A DNA stretch of 64,000 nt from Ignavibacteriota bacterium. Lineage in GTDB: Bacteria > Bacteroidota > Ignavibacteria > Ignavibacteriales > Melioribacteraceae. The notes below the pieces were generated by a model that was not told the origin of the DNA, did no database searches, and saw only the letters and a program-made list of their open reading frames with translations. A program made the translations under genes and the position numbers. The stretch is from assembly GCA_016716225.1 (NCBI GenBank), contig JADJWT010000001.1, positions 2,118,501-2,182,500 of the forward strand, written 5' to 3'. Every line of letters starts with the position of its first letter. The first letter of the stretch is position 1. This document shows positions 25,527 through 35,483 of the stretch, one piece after another.

Positions 25527-27644
25527 ATGATATATACTAAAGAAGTAGAAATTGATGGTAAAATAGTTTCAATTGAATACGGAAGATACGCAAAGCAATC
25601 AAATGCTGCAGTTATGGTAACTTCCGGTGAAACAATGGTTTTGGTTGTTGCAACAATGGCGCAAGAAGCTAAAGAAGATCAAGACTTTTTTCCACTTTCG
25701 GTTGAATATAGAGAAAAATCATTTGCAGCAGGAAAATATCCAGGCGGTTTTATTAAAAGAGAAGGAAGACCATCCGAAAGAGAAATACTTTCTGCAAGAT
25801 TAATTGATAGACCAATTAGACCATTATTTTCTAAATCATTTAAAAATGAAGTACAAGTAATTGCTCAAGTTTATTCGTACGATGGACAAAATGATCCGGA
25901 TGTTTTGGCTGCTATTGGAGCATCGGCTGCATTAACAATTTCTGATATTCCGTTTTTAGAGCCAATTGGCGAAGTAAGAGTTGCAAGAAATGATGGTAAA
26001 TTTATTGTAAATCCACTTAAATCTCAAACAGCAGTATCAGATTTGGAGTTAACAATTGCTGGAACTGAAAGTTCAATTGTAATGGTTGAAGGTGAAGCTA
26101 AAGAAATTAGCGAAGAAGAATTATTAGAAGCTCTTAAAATTGCTCATGATGAAATTAAGAAAATTGTAAAAATTCAAAATGAATTAAGAGCTGAATGTGG
26201 AAAAGAAAAATATTCTGTAACCGAAAAACAAATTGAAGAAGAAATAATTAAAAGTGTAAATGAGTTAGCACTTGGAAAATATTCAGAAATTGTTGCAACA
26301 AAATTGAGCAAAGAAGAAAGAGCTTTAAAAAATTCTGAACTAAATAAATTTGTATTGGAATCTTTATCAGAAAAATTTCCTGAAAAAGAAAATGTTATAA
26401 AAGAACTTCTTCATGATCTTGAAAAAGATTTAATGAGAAAACAAGTTCTTGATGGCGGACAGAGATTAGATGGAAGAACAACAACTCAAATTAGACCAAT
26501 AACAATTGAAAACGGATTGTTAAAGAGAACTCACGGATCTTCACTTTTTACAAGAGGTGAAACTCAAAGTTTAACTACATTAACTTTGGGAACAAAATCC
26601 GATGAACAAAGAATTGACGGATTGGATGAAGAATATTCAAAAAGATTTATTCTTCATTATAATTTCCCTCCGTTTAGCGTTGGCGAAGTTGGAAAATTTG
26701 GTGGTACCGGAAGAAGAGAAATTGGTCACGGAAATTTAGCGGAACGCGCGCTTAAATTTGTAATTCCTGCAGAAACAGTTTTTCCATATTCAATTAGACT
26801 AAATTCCGATATCTTAGAATCTAACGGATCATCATCTATGGCAACAGTTTGCGCCGGTTCATTAGCATTAATGGATGGAGGAGTTCCATCAAAATGTGCA
26901 ATTGCCGGAATTGCGATGGGCTTAATAAAAGAAGGTGAGCAATATTCAATTTTATCAGATATTTCTGGTAACGAAGATCATCTTGGTGATATGGATTTTA
27001 AAGTTGCTGGCTCAGCAAATGGAATTACTGCAATTCAAATGGATATTAAAATTCAAGGTTTATCACTTGAAATTATGGAAAACGCTTTAAGGCAAGCAAA
27101 AACTGGAAGATTAGAAATTCTTGAAAAAATGAATAGCGTACTTTCAGAACCTAAGAAAGAACTATCAGTTTATGCACCAAAACAATTAACTACACAAATC
27201 AATCCGGAGAAAATTGGAACAGTAATTGGCCCCGGCGGAAAAATGATTCAAGGAATTCAGAAAGAATTTGGTGTTATAATAAATATTGAAGAAAATGGAA
27301 ATGTATTTATTTCTGGTCAGCTTTCTGAAAATGTAAGACTAGCAAAAGAAAAAATTGTTGGATTAGTTTCTGAACCAGAAGTTGGAAAAGTATACAAAGG
27401 TAAAGTTGTTAAAATTGCTGACTTTGGTGCTTTTGTTGAATTTTTACCAAATCAACAAGGATTGTTACATATTTCTCAGATTGACGTAATAAGAGTTAAT
27501 AAAGTTGAGGATGTTCTTAAAGAAGGTGAAATTATAAAAGTGAAACTTTTAAAAATTGAAAATGGCAAATTCAGTTTATCAAGAAAAGCTTTATTAAAAG
27601 AACCTGAAATTGAAAAAAATAATTCAGATGAACAAACGGTTTAA
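25527..27644 (+). CDS. pnp: Polyribonucleotide nucleotidyltransferase (PNPase)
   Basis: PNPase degrades RNA 3' to 5' with phosphate. The 705-residue protein has two RNase PH domains flanking a helical domain: the first contains FFPLSVEYREKSFAAGK and GGFIKREGRPSEREIL, the second FTRGETQSLTTLTLG and GGTGRREIGHGNLAERAL. It then has a KH domain with IGPGGKMIQ and a C-terminal S1 domain with GKVVKIADFGAFVEF. The full domain set and the DISGNEDHLGDMDFKVAG active-site segment are present. It follows rpsO by 11 bases, as in E. coli. Confidence 0.97.
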   Translation: MIYTKEVEIDGKIVSIEYGRYAKQSNAAVMVTSGETMVLVVATMAQEAKEDQDFFPLSVEYREKSFAAGKYPGGFIKREGRPSEREILSARLIDRPIRPLFSKSFKNEVQVIAQVYSYDGQNDPDVLAAIGASAALTISDIPFLEPIGEVRVARNDGKFIVNPLKSQTAVSDLELTIAGTESSIVMVEGEAKEISEEELLEALKIAHDEIKKIVKIQNELRAECGKEKYSVTEKQIEEEIIKSVNELALGKYSEIVATKLSKEERALKNSELNKFVLESLSEKFPEKENVIKELLHDLEKDLMRKQVLDGGQRLDGRTTTQIRPITIENGLLKRTHGSSLFTRGETQSLTTLTLGTKSDEQRIDGLDEEYSKRFILHYNFPPFSVGEVGKFGGTGRREIGHGNLAERALKFVIPAETVFPYSIRLNSDILESNGSSSMATVCAGSLALMDGGVPSKCAIAGIAMGLIKEGEQYSILSDISGNEDHLGDMDFKVAGSANGITAIQMDIKIQGLSLEIMENALRQAKTGRLEILEKMNSVLSEPKKELSVYAPKQLTTQINPEKIGTVIGPGGKMIQGIQKEFGVIINIEENGNVFISGQLSENVRLAKEKIVGLVSEPEVGKVYKGKVVKIADFGAFVEFLPNQQGLLHISQIDVIRVNKVEDVLKEGEIIKVKLLKIENGKFSLSRKALLKEPEIEKNNSDEQTV

Positions 27645-27718
27645 TTATTTGATTTCAGTTTGAAATAGATTTGTTCTTTAAAGTTAAATTTGTTGTTTGG
27701 TAAAGAAAGGAAAATCAA

Positions 27719-28771
27719 ATGCAGATTGGTAAATTAAATGTTAACAGTCGTGCTTTATTGGCACCAATGGCTGAAGTTACCGATTTTGTATTTAGAAAAA
27801 TTGCTAAAGAATTTGGCGCTGGCTTAACATTTACACAAATGGTTAGCGCCGAAGGCGTTTTAAAAAATAATTTTGAAACATTAAGGTTATTCACATTTAA
27901 CAGATCTGAAAAACCAATAGGTGTTCAGTTATTAGGTAATGATCCGGAAATTATTGGTAAAGCTGTAAAAGAAATTGCAAAATTCAAACCGGATGTTATT
28001 GATCTTAATTCCGGCTGCCCGGTAGAAAAAGTTTACAGTTGTAAAATGGGAGCTTATTTACTTTCCCAACCGGAACAGCTTGGAAAGATTGTTAAAGAAA
28101 TGGTTAAAAATTCTCAAGGAATTCCAATTTCTGTTAAAATTAGATTGGGACCAAAAGACAAAATTAATGTTCTAGAAAATGCAAAAGTAATTGAAGAAAA
28201 TGGTGCTTCAATTATTATAATTCATGCAAGAACAAGACATGATAGATACGAATCTGAAGCCGATTGGGAATGGATTAAAATTGTAAAAGAAAATGTTAGT
28301 ATTCCGGTAGTTGGAAATGGATCAATATTTTCTGCAAAAGATGCAATTGAAATGTTTAACCAAACAAAATGCGATGCTGTGCTTATTGGTCGTGGAGCAT
28401 TAGGAAATCCTTTTATCTTCAAACAAATTAATGCTTTGCTTGATGGAAAAGAATTTAATCCAACTATTTCTGAAATATCTGAAGTTGCAATTAACCATAT
28501 TGATTTGCTTGAAAAAGAACAAGGCTTTGTTAAAAATTTAGATAAAGCTAAAAAAAATGTAATTTGGTATTTTAAAGATCATAACGGTGTGTGGGAATTA
28601 ATTGATAAGCTCTATGCCGAAAATACTTTTGATGGAATCAAAAATGTATTAAAAGATCATACTGAAAAATTACATGAAAATTTTTACCCGCATTTAAATG
28701 TGGAAGACATAAATAAGAAATTTAATAATAAAGTTCTTTTTTGGTTAGCAAAAGAGGAAGAAAAAATTTAA
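27719..28771 (+). CDS. dusB: tRNA-dihydrouridine synthase
   Basis: Dus enzymes reduce uridines in the tRNA D loop with FMN and NADPH. The 350-residue protein is a TIM barrel: LLAPMAEVTDFVFRKI near the start, the FMN-site segment DLNSGCPVEKV with the catalytic cysteine at about 102, VKIRLG, HARTR and the GNGSIF and IGRGALGNP phosphate-binding segments. The symbol follows the DusB/NifR3 branch, which is the usual bacterial one, but the subfamily is less certain than the family. AAAGGAAA precedes the ATG. Confidence 0.88.
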   Translation: MQIGKLNVNSRALLAPMAEVTDFVFRKIAKEFGAGLTFTQMVSAEGVLKNNFETLRLFTFNRSEKPIGVQLLGNDPEIIGKAVKEIAKFKPDVIDLNSGCPVEKVYSCKMGAYLLSQPEQLGKIVKEMVKNSQGIPISVKIRLGPKDKINVLENAKVIEENGASIIIIHARTRHDRYESEADWEWIKIVKENVSIPVVGNGSIFSAKDAIEMFNQTKCDAVLIGRGALGNPFIFKQINALLDGKEFNPTISEISEVAINHIDLLEKEQGFVKNLDKAKKNVIWYFKDHNGVWELIDKLYAENTFDGIKNVLKDHTEKLHENFYPHLNVEDINKKFNNKVLFWLAKEEEKI

Positions 28772-28810
28772 GTAATTATTTTATGAAATACTTTTTGAAA
28801 AATCTCTTTT

Positions 28811-28885
28811 ATCATTTTAAGTATAATTTTGGTTTATAAAAATTACAAATTATATAATCCCAAAATTTTTGTAAATTAAAATGAT
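28811..28885. repeat. Nested inverted repeat between dus and rng
   Basis: Outer arms ATCATTTTAA (28811-28820) and TTAAAATGAT (28876-28885) and inner arms AATTTTGG (28825-28832) and CCAAAATT (28860-28867) are perfectly complementary, giving a long AT-rich hairpin in the 216-base gap. It could end the dus transcript or be a small decayed element. Confidence 0.45.
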
Positions 28886-28987
28886 TTAAATTTGTTTAAT
28901 CGTTATTTCAGAAAAAGTAATTATCCTCAAATCTTAAAATTTCTTTCCGCTTTTGCAAAATTGAACTAATGTATACTTAGAGTTTAT

Positions 28988-30541
28988 ATGCAAAAAGAAA
29001 TTATAATTAATTCATCCACAACTCAAAACAGAGTTGCAATAACCGAGGATGGAACATTAATTGATTTTTTTGTTGATAGTGCAGAAAAAAGCAGAATGGT
29101 TGGCAATATTTATCTTGGAAAAGTTGCCAGAGTTTTGCCGGGTATTAGAGCTGCATTTATTGATATCGGTTTAAAGCACGATGCGTTTCTTCATTTTTCT
29201 GATATTGGAGATCAATTTCGAGAATTTCAAAATGTTTTGGATGAAGATGATGAAAACGAAATTGGAATTGACGAAGATGATCAAACAGAAAATGTTAAGC
29301 AAATTGAAGCAGAAAAAAAACCTCCGCAAATTCCAAAACTTCATAAAGGACAAGATATAATTGTTCAAATTATAAAAGAGCCGGTTGCGAATAAGGGTGT
29401 TAGAATTACATCATCAATTTCAATTCCCGGAAGATTTTGCGTACTTCTACCGTTTGATAATAAAATTGGAATTTCTAAGAAAATTTCTGATTTCAAAGAA
29501 CGGAAAAGATTAAAAATTTTATCTAGAAGTATATTGCCGGAAAATTGCGGATTAATAATTAGAACTGCGGCAAAAGAGCAGGAAGAAAATTCTTTAGAAA
29601 GTGATTTAAAATATTTAGTAAATAGTTGGAAAAATATTCAAGCAAAAGTAAAAGAATCCAAACCGCCAGAATTATTATACAATGATTTAACAACCACCAC
29701 AAGTGTAATTAGAGATTTATTTACTCCAGATGTTTCAAAAGTTTTTATCGATTCAAAAAGTTTATTCAGAGAAATTAGAGATTATGTTCAATTGGTTCAG
29801 CCGGAATTAGTTCCCAAAATTGAGTTTTACAAATCGCGAATGCCAATTTTTGAAACATTCAAAATTGAAGAGCAAATTAAAACTTTAATGGGTAGAAAAG
29901 TTCCGCTTCCAAACGGCGGACATATTATAATTGAACATACAGAAGCAATGACTGTAATTGATGTAAACAGCGGAAGATATGCTGCTAAAAAAGAACAAGA
30001 ATTAAATTCATTAAAAACAGATTTGGAAGCCTCTCGTGAGATAGTTAGGCAATTGCGTTTAAGAGATATCGGCGGATTAATTGTTATAGATTTTATTGAT
30101 TTGGAAGAGGAAAAAAATAGAAAAAAAATCTACGATGAATTGAAAAAGGAATTTAAAAAAGACAGAGCAAAAATTGCTTTGCTTCCAATGACTGATTTTG
30201 GAATTGTTCAAATAACAAGACAAAGAGTACGTCAAAATATTATTCAATCTATAAATGAAGTTTGTCCTTACTGCAACGGCTCCGGATTGATGACTAAAAG
30301 ATCAAGCGTAATTCACGATATTGAGGAATGGTTTAAAAGATATAAATCGCAAGGAAAAATTAGAAGTTTCATTTTAAGTGTACATCCATCATTAAGCAAT
30401 GATTTGAAAATCGGATTTTTCTCAACTTTAAATAAACTTCAACTGAAATATTTTTTTAGAATCAGATTAGAAGATAATGAACATTTAAATCCGCAAGATT
30501 TTGAAGTTAAATCAAAAAAAACCGGTGAAAAAATAGCTTAA
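28988..30541 (+). CDS. rng: Ribonuclease G (RNase E/G family)
   Basis: RNase G cuts single-stranded RNA, for example at the 5' end of 16S rRNA. The 517-residue protein has an N-terminal S1 domain with an inserted acidic loop (about 80-110), AAFIDIGLKHDAFLHF, the catalytic DNase I-like region with TVIDVNSGR and the GLIVIDFIDLE metal site, and the zinc-link CPYCNGSGL that joins the dimer. It lacks the long RNase E scaffold tail. Confidence 0.93.
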   Translation: MQKEIIINSSTTQNRVAITEDGTLIDFFVDSAEKSRMVGNIYLGKVARVLPGIRAAFIDIGLKHDAFLHFSDIGDQFREFQNVLDEDDENEIGIDEDDQTENVKQIEAEKKPPQIPKLHKGQDIIVQIIKEPVANKGVRITSSISIPGRFCVLLPFDNKIGISKKISDFKERKRLKILSRSILPENCGLIIRTAAKEQEENSLESDLKYLVNSWKNIQAKVKESKPPELLYNDLTTTTSVIRDLFTPDVSKVFIDSKSLFREIRDYVQLVQPELVPKIEFYKSRMPIFETFKIEEQIKTLMGRKVPLPNGGHIIIEHTEAMTVIDVNSGRYAAKKEQELNSLKTDLEASREIVRQLRLRDIGGLIVIDFIDLEEEKNRKKIYDELKKEFKKDRAKIALLPMTDFGIVQITRQRVRQNIIQSINEVCPYCNGSGLMTKRSSVIHDIEEWFKRYKSQGKIRSFILSVHPSLSNDLKIGFFSTLNKLQLKYFFRIRLEDNEHLNPQDFEVKSKKTGEKIA

Positions 30542-30570
30542 AAAATTCTTAATAAATTTGAGGAATTCAA

Positions 30571-31215
30571 ATGAAATTTTTTATTGATACGGCAAATATT
30601 AGTGAAATTAAAGAAGCGGCTTCAATGGGATTGTTAGATGGAGTTACAACAAATCCATCTTTAGTTGCAAAAGAAGGAAAAGATTTTAAAGAACTTCTTA
30701 ACGAAATTGTAAAAATTGTTGATGGACCAATCAGCGCGGAAGTTGTTTCAACAGATTATAGCGGAATGCTGAAAGAAGCAGAAGAATTAGCTGCAATTCA
30801 TCCAAATATTGTTATAAAAATTCCCCTAATTCTTGAAGGAATTAAAGCTGTAAAAACTTTAACTTCAATGAATATTAAAACAAATGTTACGCTTTGTTTT
30901 TCTGCATCTCAAGCAATTTTAGCAGCAAAAGCCGGTGCAACATATGTAAGTCCGTTTGTTGGAAGATTAGATGATATAAGTCATTCCGGAATGCAATTGA
31001 TTGAACAAATTGTAACAATTTACAACAACTATAATTACAAAACACAAGTATTGGTTGCAAGTATTCGGCATCCGCTTCATTTGGTTGAGGCTGCAGAAAT
31101 TGGAGCGCATGTTGCCACAATACCATTTAGTGTAATTAAAAAATTATTCAATCATCCTTTGACTGACAGCGGATTAGAAACATTTTTGAAAGATTGGAAA
31201 AAATTAAACGGATAA
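30571..31215 (+). CDS. tal: Transaldolase (short MipB/TalC type)
   Basis: This aldolase-type enzyme transfers a dihydroxyacetone unit between sugar phosphates in the pentose phosphate pathway. At 214 residues it is the short form, shared by TalC-type transaldolases and fructose-6-phosphate aldolase. LLDGVTTNPSLVAKEG starts near residue 21; the Schiff-base lysine is K83 in VIKIPL; FVGRLDD follows. The FSA-like alternative cannot be excluded from sequence alone. AGGAATT precedes the ATG and gcvT follows three bases after the stop. Confidence 0.88.
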   Translation: MKFFIDTANISEIKEAASMGLLDGVTTNPSLVAKEGKDFKELLNEIVKIVDGPISAEVVSTDYSGMLKEAEELAAIHPNIVIKIPLILEGIKAVKTLTSMNIKTNVTLCFSASQAILAAKAGATYVSPFVGRLDDISHSGMQLIEQIVTIYNNYNYKTQVLVASIRHPLHLVEAAEIGAHVATIPFSVIKKLFNHPLTDSGLETFLKDWKKLNG

Positions 31216-31218
31216 AAA

Positions 31219-32307
31219 ATGAAACAGACAAAATTTATTGATGTTCACAAAAAGTTTGGTGCAAAATTAGTTGAGTTCGCTGGTTACGAAATGCCAATTC
31301 AGTATTCTTCAATAATTGCTGAACACAAAACTGTTAGAAATTCGGTAGGAGTTTTTGATGTTTCGCACATGGGTGAAATTTTTATTAGAGGAAATAATGC
31401 ATTAGATTTTGTTCAATATATTACCGTAAATAATGCTGCAACTTTAACAGATGGAAAAGTTCAATACTCTGCAATGTGTTATGAAGACGCCGGAATTGTT
31501 GATGATTTACTTGTTTATAAAATTTCTGATACCGAATTTTTACTCGTTGTAAATGGAGCAAATAAAGATAAAGATTTTGAGTGGATGAAAAAGAATAATA
31601 AATTCGACGTAGAAATTTCAGATGAATCTGATGAATATTCCTTGCTTGCTGTACAAGGACCAAATTCTCAGATCGTAGTTGAAAGATTATTAGCTCAAAA
31701 AATTAATTTGGAATATTATACATTTTTCAAAACTCAGTTTGATGGAAATGAAATTATTGTTTCAAGAACCGGTTATACCGGAGAATTAGGATTTGAATTA
31801 TATTTCAAAGGTTCAAAAGAATTTGCTGAAAATGTTTGGGAAAAATTATTTGAGTACGGAAAAGAATTTGATATTCAACCAACCGGATTAGGATGCAGAG
31901 ATTCACTTCGATTAGAAATGGGATTTTGTCTATACGGTAATGATATTGATGAAACAACAAATACTATAGAAGCTGGGTTGGGTTGGATTACAAAATTGAA
32001 AAAAGGTAATTTTATTGGGAAAGATGTTTTAGAAAAAATTAAGGAAAATGGAATTACAAGAAAATTAGTTCCAATAATATTTAATGATAAAGTTTTTCCG
32101 AGAAAAGGTTATGAGATTTTAAAGGATGGAAAAATTATTGGTAAAATAACTAGCGGTACAGTTAGTCCGATTACAGATAAACCAATTGCATTAGCTTATG
32201 TTGCAAATGAATATTCGGAAGAAGGAACAATTCTTCAAGCAAATATAAGGGGAAAGGGGGTTGATTCGATAATCACTAATTTACCATTTATAAAAGAAAA
32301 AAAATGA
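31219..32307 (+). CDS. gcvT: Aminomethyltransferase, glycine cleavage T protein
   Basis: GcvT moves the aminomethyl carbon of glycine to tetrahydrofolate. The 362-residue protein begins with AKLVEFAGYEMPIQY, then VGVFDVSHMGEI and VSRTGYTGELGFELY, the folate-binding core, and GLGCRDSLRLEMGFCLYGND, all standard. The C-terminal barrel ends in LPFIK. No gcvH or gcvP gene is in the window. Its TGA overlaps the start of the next gene by four bases. Confidence 0.94.
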   Translation: MKQTKFIDVHKKFGAKLVEFAGYEMPIQYSSIIAEHKTVRNSVGVFDVSHMGEIFIRGNNALDFVQYITVNNAATLTDGKVQYSAMCYEDAGIVDDLLVYKISDTEFLLVVNGANKDKDFEWMKKNNKFDVEISDESDEYSLLAVQGPNSQIVVERLLAQKINLEYYTFFKTQFDGNEIIVSRTGYTGELGFELYFKGSKEFAENVWEKLFEYGKEFDIQPTGLGCRDSLRLEMGFCLYGNDIDETTNTIEAGLGWITKLKKGNFIGKDVLEKIKENGITRKLVPIIFNDKVFPRKGYEILKDGKIIGKITSGTVSPITDKPIALAYVANEYSEEGTILQANIRGKGVDSIITNLPFIKEKK

Positions 32308-33029
32308 AAATTAATACTTTACTTACCCCGCTTAGTGTTGATGAACTCTATTTTACGAAAAAAAATGTTGTAGTTATTGATGTACTTAGAGCAACAACAA
32401 CAATTGTTACAGCTTTGAAAAACGGTGCAAAGGAAATTATTCCAGTTAGTTCTGTTGAATTTGCCATGACTGTTTCTGGAAATTCTTTTAAAGGACATAC
32501 TTTACTAGGAGGCGAACGAAATACTCTAAAAATTGAAGGATTTGCTCTCGGCAATTCTCCACTTGAGTATATTAGAGAAATTGTTGAAGGGAAATCAATT
32601 GTACTTTTTACTACTAACGGATCAAAAGCGATAGTAAAAGCTAAATATGCTACAAATCTGATTATTGCATCATTTCTTAATGCAAATGCAATTAAAGAAA
32701 AAATGCTTGAAAACAATGAAGATTGGGAAATTCTTTGCTCAGGAAATAACGGAAAATTCTCATATGAGGATTCAGTTTGTGCGGGGATGATAATTTCACA
32801 AATTCTTGATTCGAAAGAAGATATATTTTTAGATGATTCGAGTAAAACCTGTAAAATAATTTTTGATAAACACAAAAAGAAATTAAGTAAAATGCTTGCC
32901 GAAACCGAGCATGGACAAAAATTAATTGAATCCGGTTTTAAAGAAGATTTAAATTTCGCATCACAACAAAATATTTTTGAAATTGTACCTTTTTATCAAA
33001 CCGGTGTAATTAAAACGACAGCAAAATAA
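32304..33029 (+). CDS. 2-phosphosulfolactate phosphatase-like protein (ComB family)
   Basis: A 241-residue protein with VVIDVLRATTTIVTAL near residue 23, GGERNTLKIEGFALGNSP and LFTTNGSKAI, the three signatures of the ComB family. ComB dephosphorylates 2-phosphosulfolactate in coenzyme M synthesis in methanogens, but relatives are spread widely in bacteria that make no coenzyme M, where the substrate is unknown or sulfolactate-like. The start overlaps the gcvT stop and the stop directly abuts ftsK. Confidence 0.8.
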   Translation: MKINTLLTPLSVDELYFTKKNVVVIDVLRATTTIVTALKNGAKEIIPVSSVEFAMTVSGNSFKGHTLLGGERNTLKIEGFALGNSPLEYIREIVEGKSIVLFTTNGSKAIVKAKYATNLIIASFLNANAIKEKMLENNEDWEILCSGNNGKFSYEDSVCAGMIISQILDSKEDIFLDDSSKTCKIIFDKHKKKLSKMLAETEHGQKLIESGFKEDLNFASQQNIFEIVPFYQTGVIKTTAK

Positions 33030-35483
33030 ATGGCTAAACAAAATAAAAATAATCAAAATTCCAGTGATCAAGGCTACTTTATTGTTTCTCTTGAGAAGAA
33101 GAAAAAGTTAATTGGATTATTTTTAGTAATTTCTGCAGTTTTACTTTTGCTAAGTATTTTATCTTTCTCAAGTTACGATCAAGCAAGATTACATTTTAAT
33201 TTTACTGATTTCTTTAAAGTTTTTTCAACAGATCCGGATTATATTCATCGAACTCAGTATACACATAATTGGCTTGGAATTTTCGGAGCATATACTGCAC
33301 ATTTTCTCATTCATTCAACAATAGGATATTTCTCAATTGTAATTCCAATTGTTTTATTTGTTTGGGGTTACACAATCTTGAGAAACGGTGAAAAAAAACT
33401 TGCCTTAAATATTTCAAACTTTCTATTAATATTTGGAATTATTTTAGCATCTTTTTTTGGTGTAATCAGATTTAATACTGATCAAGAATTTTTTTTAAAT
33501 AATATTACTTTAGCTGGAAATATTGGTGATTTCTTCGGCACTGCATTAAGCAGAATGTTTGGAATGCTTGGGGGAATAATTGTTTTATTAACTTCAATCT
33601 TTATTTCATTGTTCATTGCCTTTGATCTAAGATTTAGAGCAGTGAGAAATTATATTTCAAATTATCTAAATAGAGAAAAACCCGAAGAAAAAATTAGAAT
33701 AAATATTGAAGAAAAAGATAAAATTTCTGAAAGCATTGAGAAGATTAAAAAAATAACAATTCCAAAGAAGAAATTATTTAAGTCGGATGAAAAAAATGAA
33801 GATGAAATTGATGAAGAACAAATTCAACCGGAAACTAAAATTAGAATTGTTAGAACCGAAGAAGAAGTAAAAGTATCAAAGCCGCAAATTGAACCCGAAG
33901 TAATAGTTACAAGCAGTAAAACAAAAGATACTGATGAAATTATTCAAGCAGTTGATAAAAAAATTGAAGCTGATCTTCCGGATCAATGGGAAGAAAATAT
34001 AAAATTTATTTCACCTACTTTAGAATTACTTGAATATTCAGAAGATGAATCTGTTGCTGTTTCTGAAAAAGAATTAAAACAAAATGCAGAACTTCTTAAA
34101 GAAAAATTAAAACTTTTTGATATTGATATTGAAGATATTTCTGTTACACCCGGACCGGTTGTAACTTTATATGAAATTGTTCCGGCACCTGGTGTAAAAA
34201 TAAGCAGAATTGTAAGTCTAGAACATGATATAGCATTAGCACTTGCCGCACGTGGAATTAGAATAATTGCTCCAATTCCAGGTAAAAGTGCAATTGGTGT
34301 AGAAATTCCAAATGAAAAATCACAATTAGTTAGCGCACGTGCAGTTCTTGCTCATTTAGGAAAATCAAAAGCGGAATTACCTATTGCATTGGGTAAAACA
34401 ATTACCGGCGAAGTTTATATTACTGATTTAGCAATTATGCCGCACTTACTTATTGCCGGTTCAACCGGTTCTGGAAAAAGTGTTGGAATTAATATGCTTC
34501 TCACAAGTTTAATTTATGCAAAGCATCCATCGGATATAAAATTTGTAATTATTGATCCGAAGAAAATTGAACTTTCTTTTTACGGAAAATTAAACAAACA
34601 CTATTTAGCAATTTCACCGGATTTAAGTGAAGAAATTATTACGAATCCGCAAAATGCATTGTTAGTTTTAAAATCTGTTGAACATGAAATGGAAAAACGT
34701 TATGATAAACTTGCTAAACTTGGAGTTCGTCATATTGTTGATTATAATAAAAAAATTGCAAATCCTAAACAGCGACCTTTAGATACGGAAAATATGAAGC
34801 ATTATAAACTTCCTTATATTGTTGTTATAATTGATGAGCTTGCTGATTTGATGATTACATCTGGGAAGGAGGTGGAAGCACCAATTACTAGACTTGCACA
34901 ATTAGCAAGAGCTGTTGGAATTCATCTTGTTGTTGCTACACAAAGACCTTCCGTAAATGTTATTACAGGAGTTATTAAAGCAAATTTTCCGGCAAGAATT
35001 GCATACCAAGTTGCAACAAAAATTGATTCAAGAACAATTCTTGATATGAATGGCGCAGAACAATTATTGGGCCGCGGTGATATGTTATTTCTTCCAGGAG
35101 GTGTTCCAAAACCAATTAGAATGCAGAACGCTTTTGTATCAACGGATGAAGTTGAAAAAGTTACAAATTTTATTTATGCTCAAGGCGGATATTCCAAAAG
35201 ATATTTTCTTCCCTCAATGTATGATAAAAAAAGCAGCGAAGGAGCTAATTTTCTTGAAGATAAAGATCCAATGTTTGAAGATGCAGCACGTGTAATTGTT
35301 CGTCATCAGCAGGGTTCTGTTTCACTATTACAAAGAAGATTAAAACTTGGTTATTCTCGCGCGGCAAGAATTGTTGATCAACTTGAAGAAGCTGGAGTTG
35401 TTGGTCCATCCGAAGGAAGCAAAGCACGTGAAGTAATTATAGAAAATGAAGAACAACTTGAAACTTTGTTAAGGTCATTATGA
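33030..35483 (+). CDS. ftsK: DNA translocase FtsK
   Basis: FtsK pumps the terminal chromosome region through the closing septum. The 817-residue protein has about four to five N-terminal transmembrane helices (residues 25-200), a charged linker, and the motor with Walker A STGSGKSVGIN near residue 477 and Walker B VVIIDELADLM near residue 600. The C-terminal gamma domain (SVSLLQRRLKLGYSRAARI) is present and reads KOPS-type sites. The linker is much shorter than in E. coli. xerD is found in the same window at 51916. Confidence 0.96.
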   Translation: MAKQNKNNQNSSDQGYFIVSLEKKKKLIGLFLVISAVLLLLSILSFSSYDQARLHFNFTDFFKVFSTDPDYIHRTQYTHNWLGIFGAYTAHFLIHSTIGYFSIVIPIVLFVWGYTILRNGEKKLALNISNFLLIFGIILASFFGVIRFNTDQEFFLNNITLAGNIGDFFGTALSRMFGMLGGIIVLLTSIFISLFIAFDLRFRAVRNYISNYLNREKPEEKIRINIEEKDKISESIEKIKKITIPKKKLFKSDEKNEDEIDEEQIQPETKIRIVRTEEEVKVSKPQIEPEVIVTSSKTKDTDEIIQAVDKKIEADLPDQWEENIKFISPTLELLEYSEDESVAVSEKELKQNAELLKEKLKLFDIDIEDISVTPGPVVTLYEIVPAPGVKISRIVSLEHDIALALAARGIRIIAPIPGKSAIGVEIPNEKSQLVSARAVLAHLGKSKAELPIALGKTITGEVYITDLAIMPHLLIAGSTGSGKSVGINMLLTSLIYAKHPSDIKFVIIDPKKIELSFYGKLNKHYLAISPDLSEEIITNPQNALLVLKSVEHEMEKRYDKLAKLGVRHIVDYNKKIANPKQRPLDTENMKHYKLPYIVVIIDELADLMITSGKEVEAPITRLAQLARAVGIHLVVATQRPSVNVITGVIKANFPARIAYQVATKIDSRTILDMNGAEQLLGRGDMLFLPGGVPKPIRMQNAFVSTDEVEKVTNFIYAQGGYSKRYFLPSMYDKKSSEGANFLEDKDPMFEDAARVIVRHQQGSVSLLQRRLKLGYSRAARIVDQLEEAGVVGPSEGSKAREVIIENEEQLETLLRSL

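Noticed and set aside
32348..32875. A long minus-strand frame opposite the comB-like gene
   Set aside because: Its product is low-complexity Ser/Ile/Phe-rich, the expected shadow of an AT-rich gene on the other strand; the + strand gene has clear family motifs.
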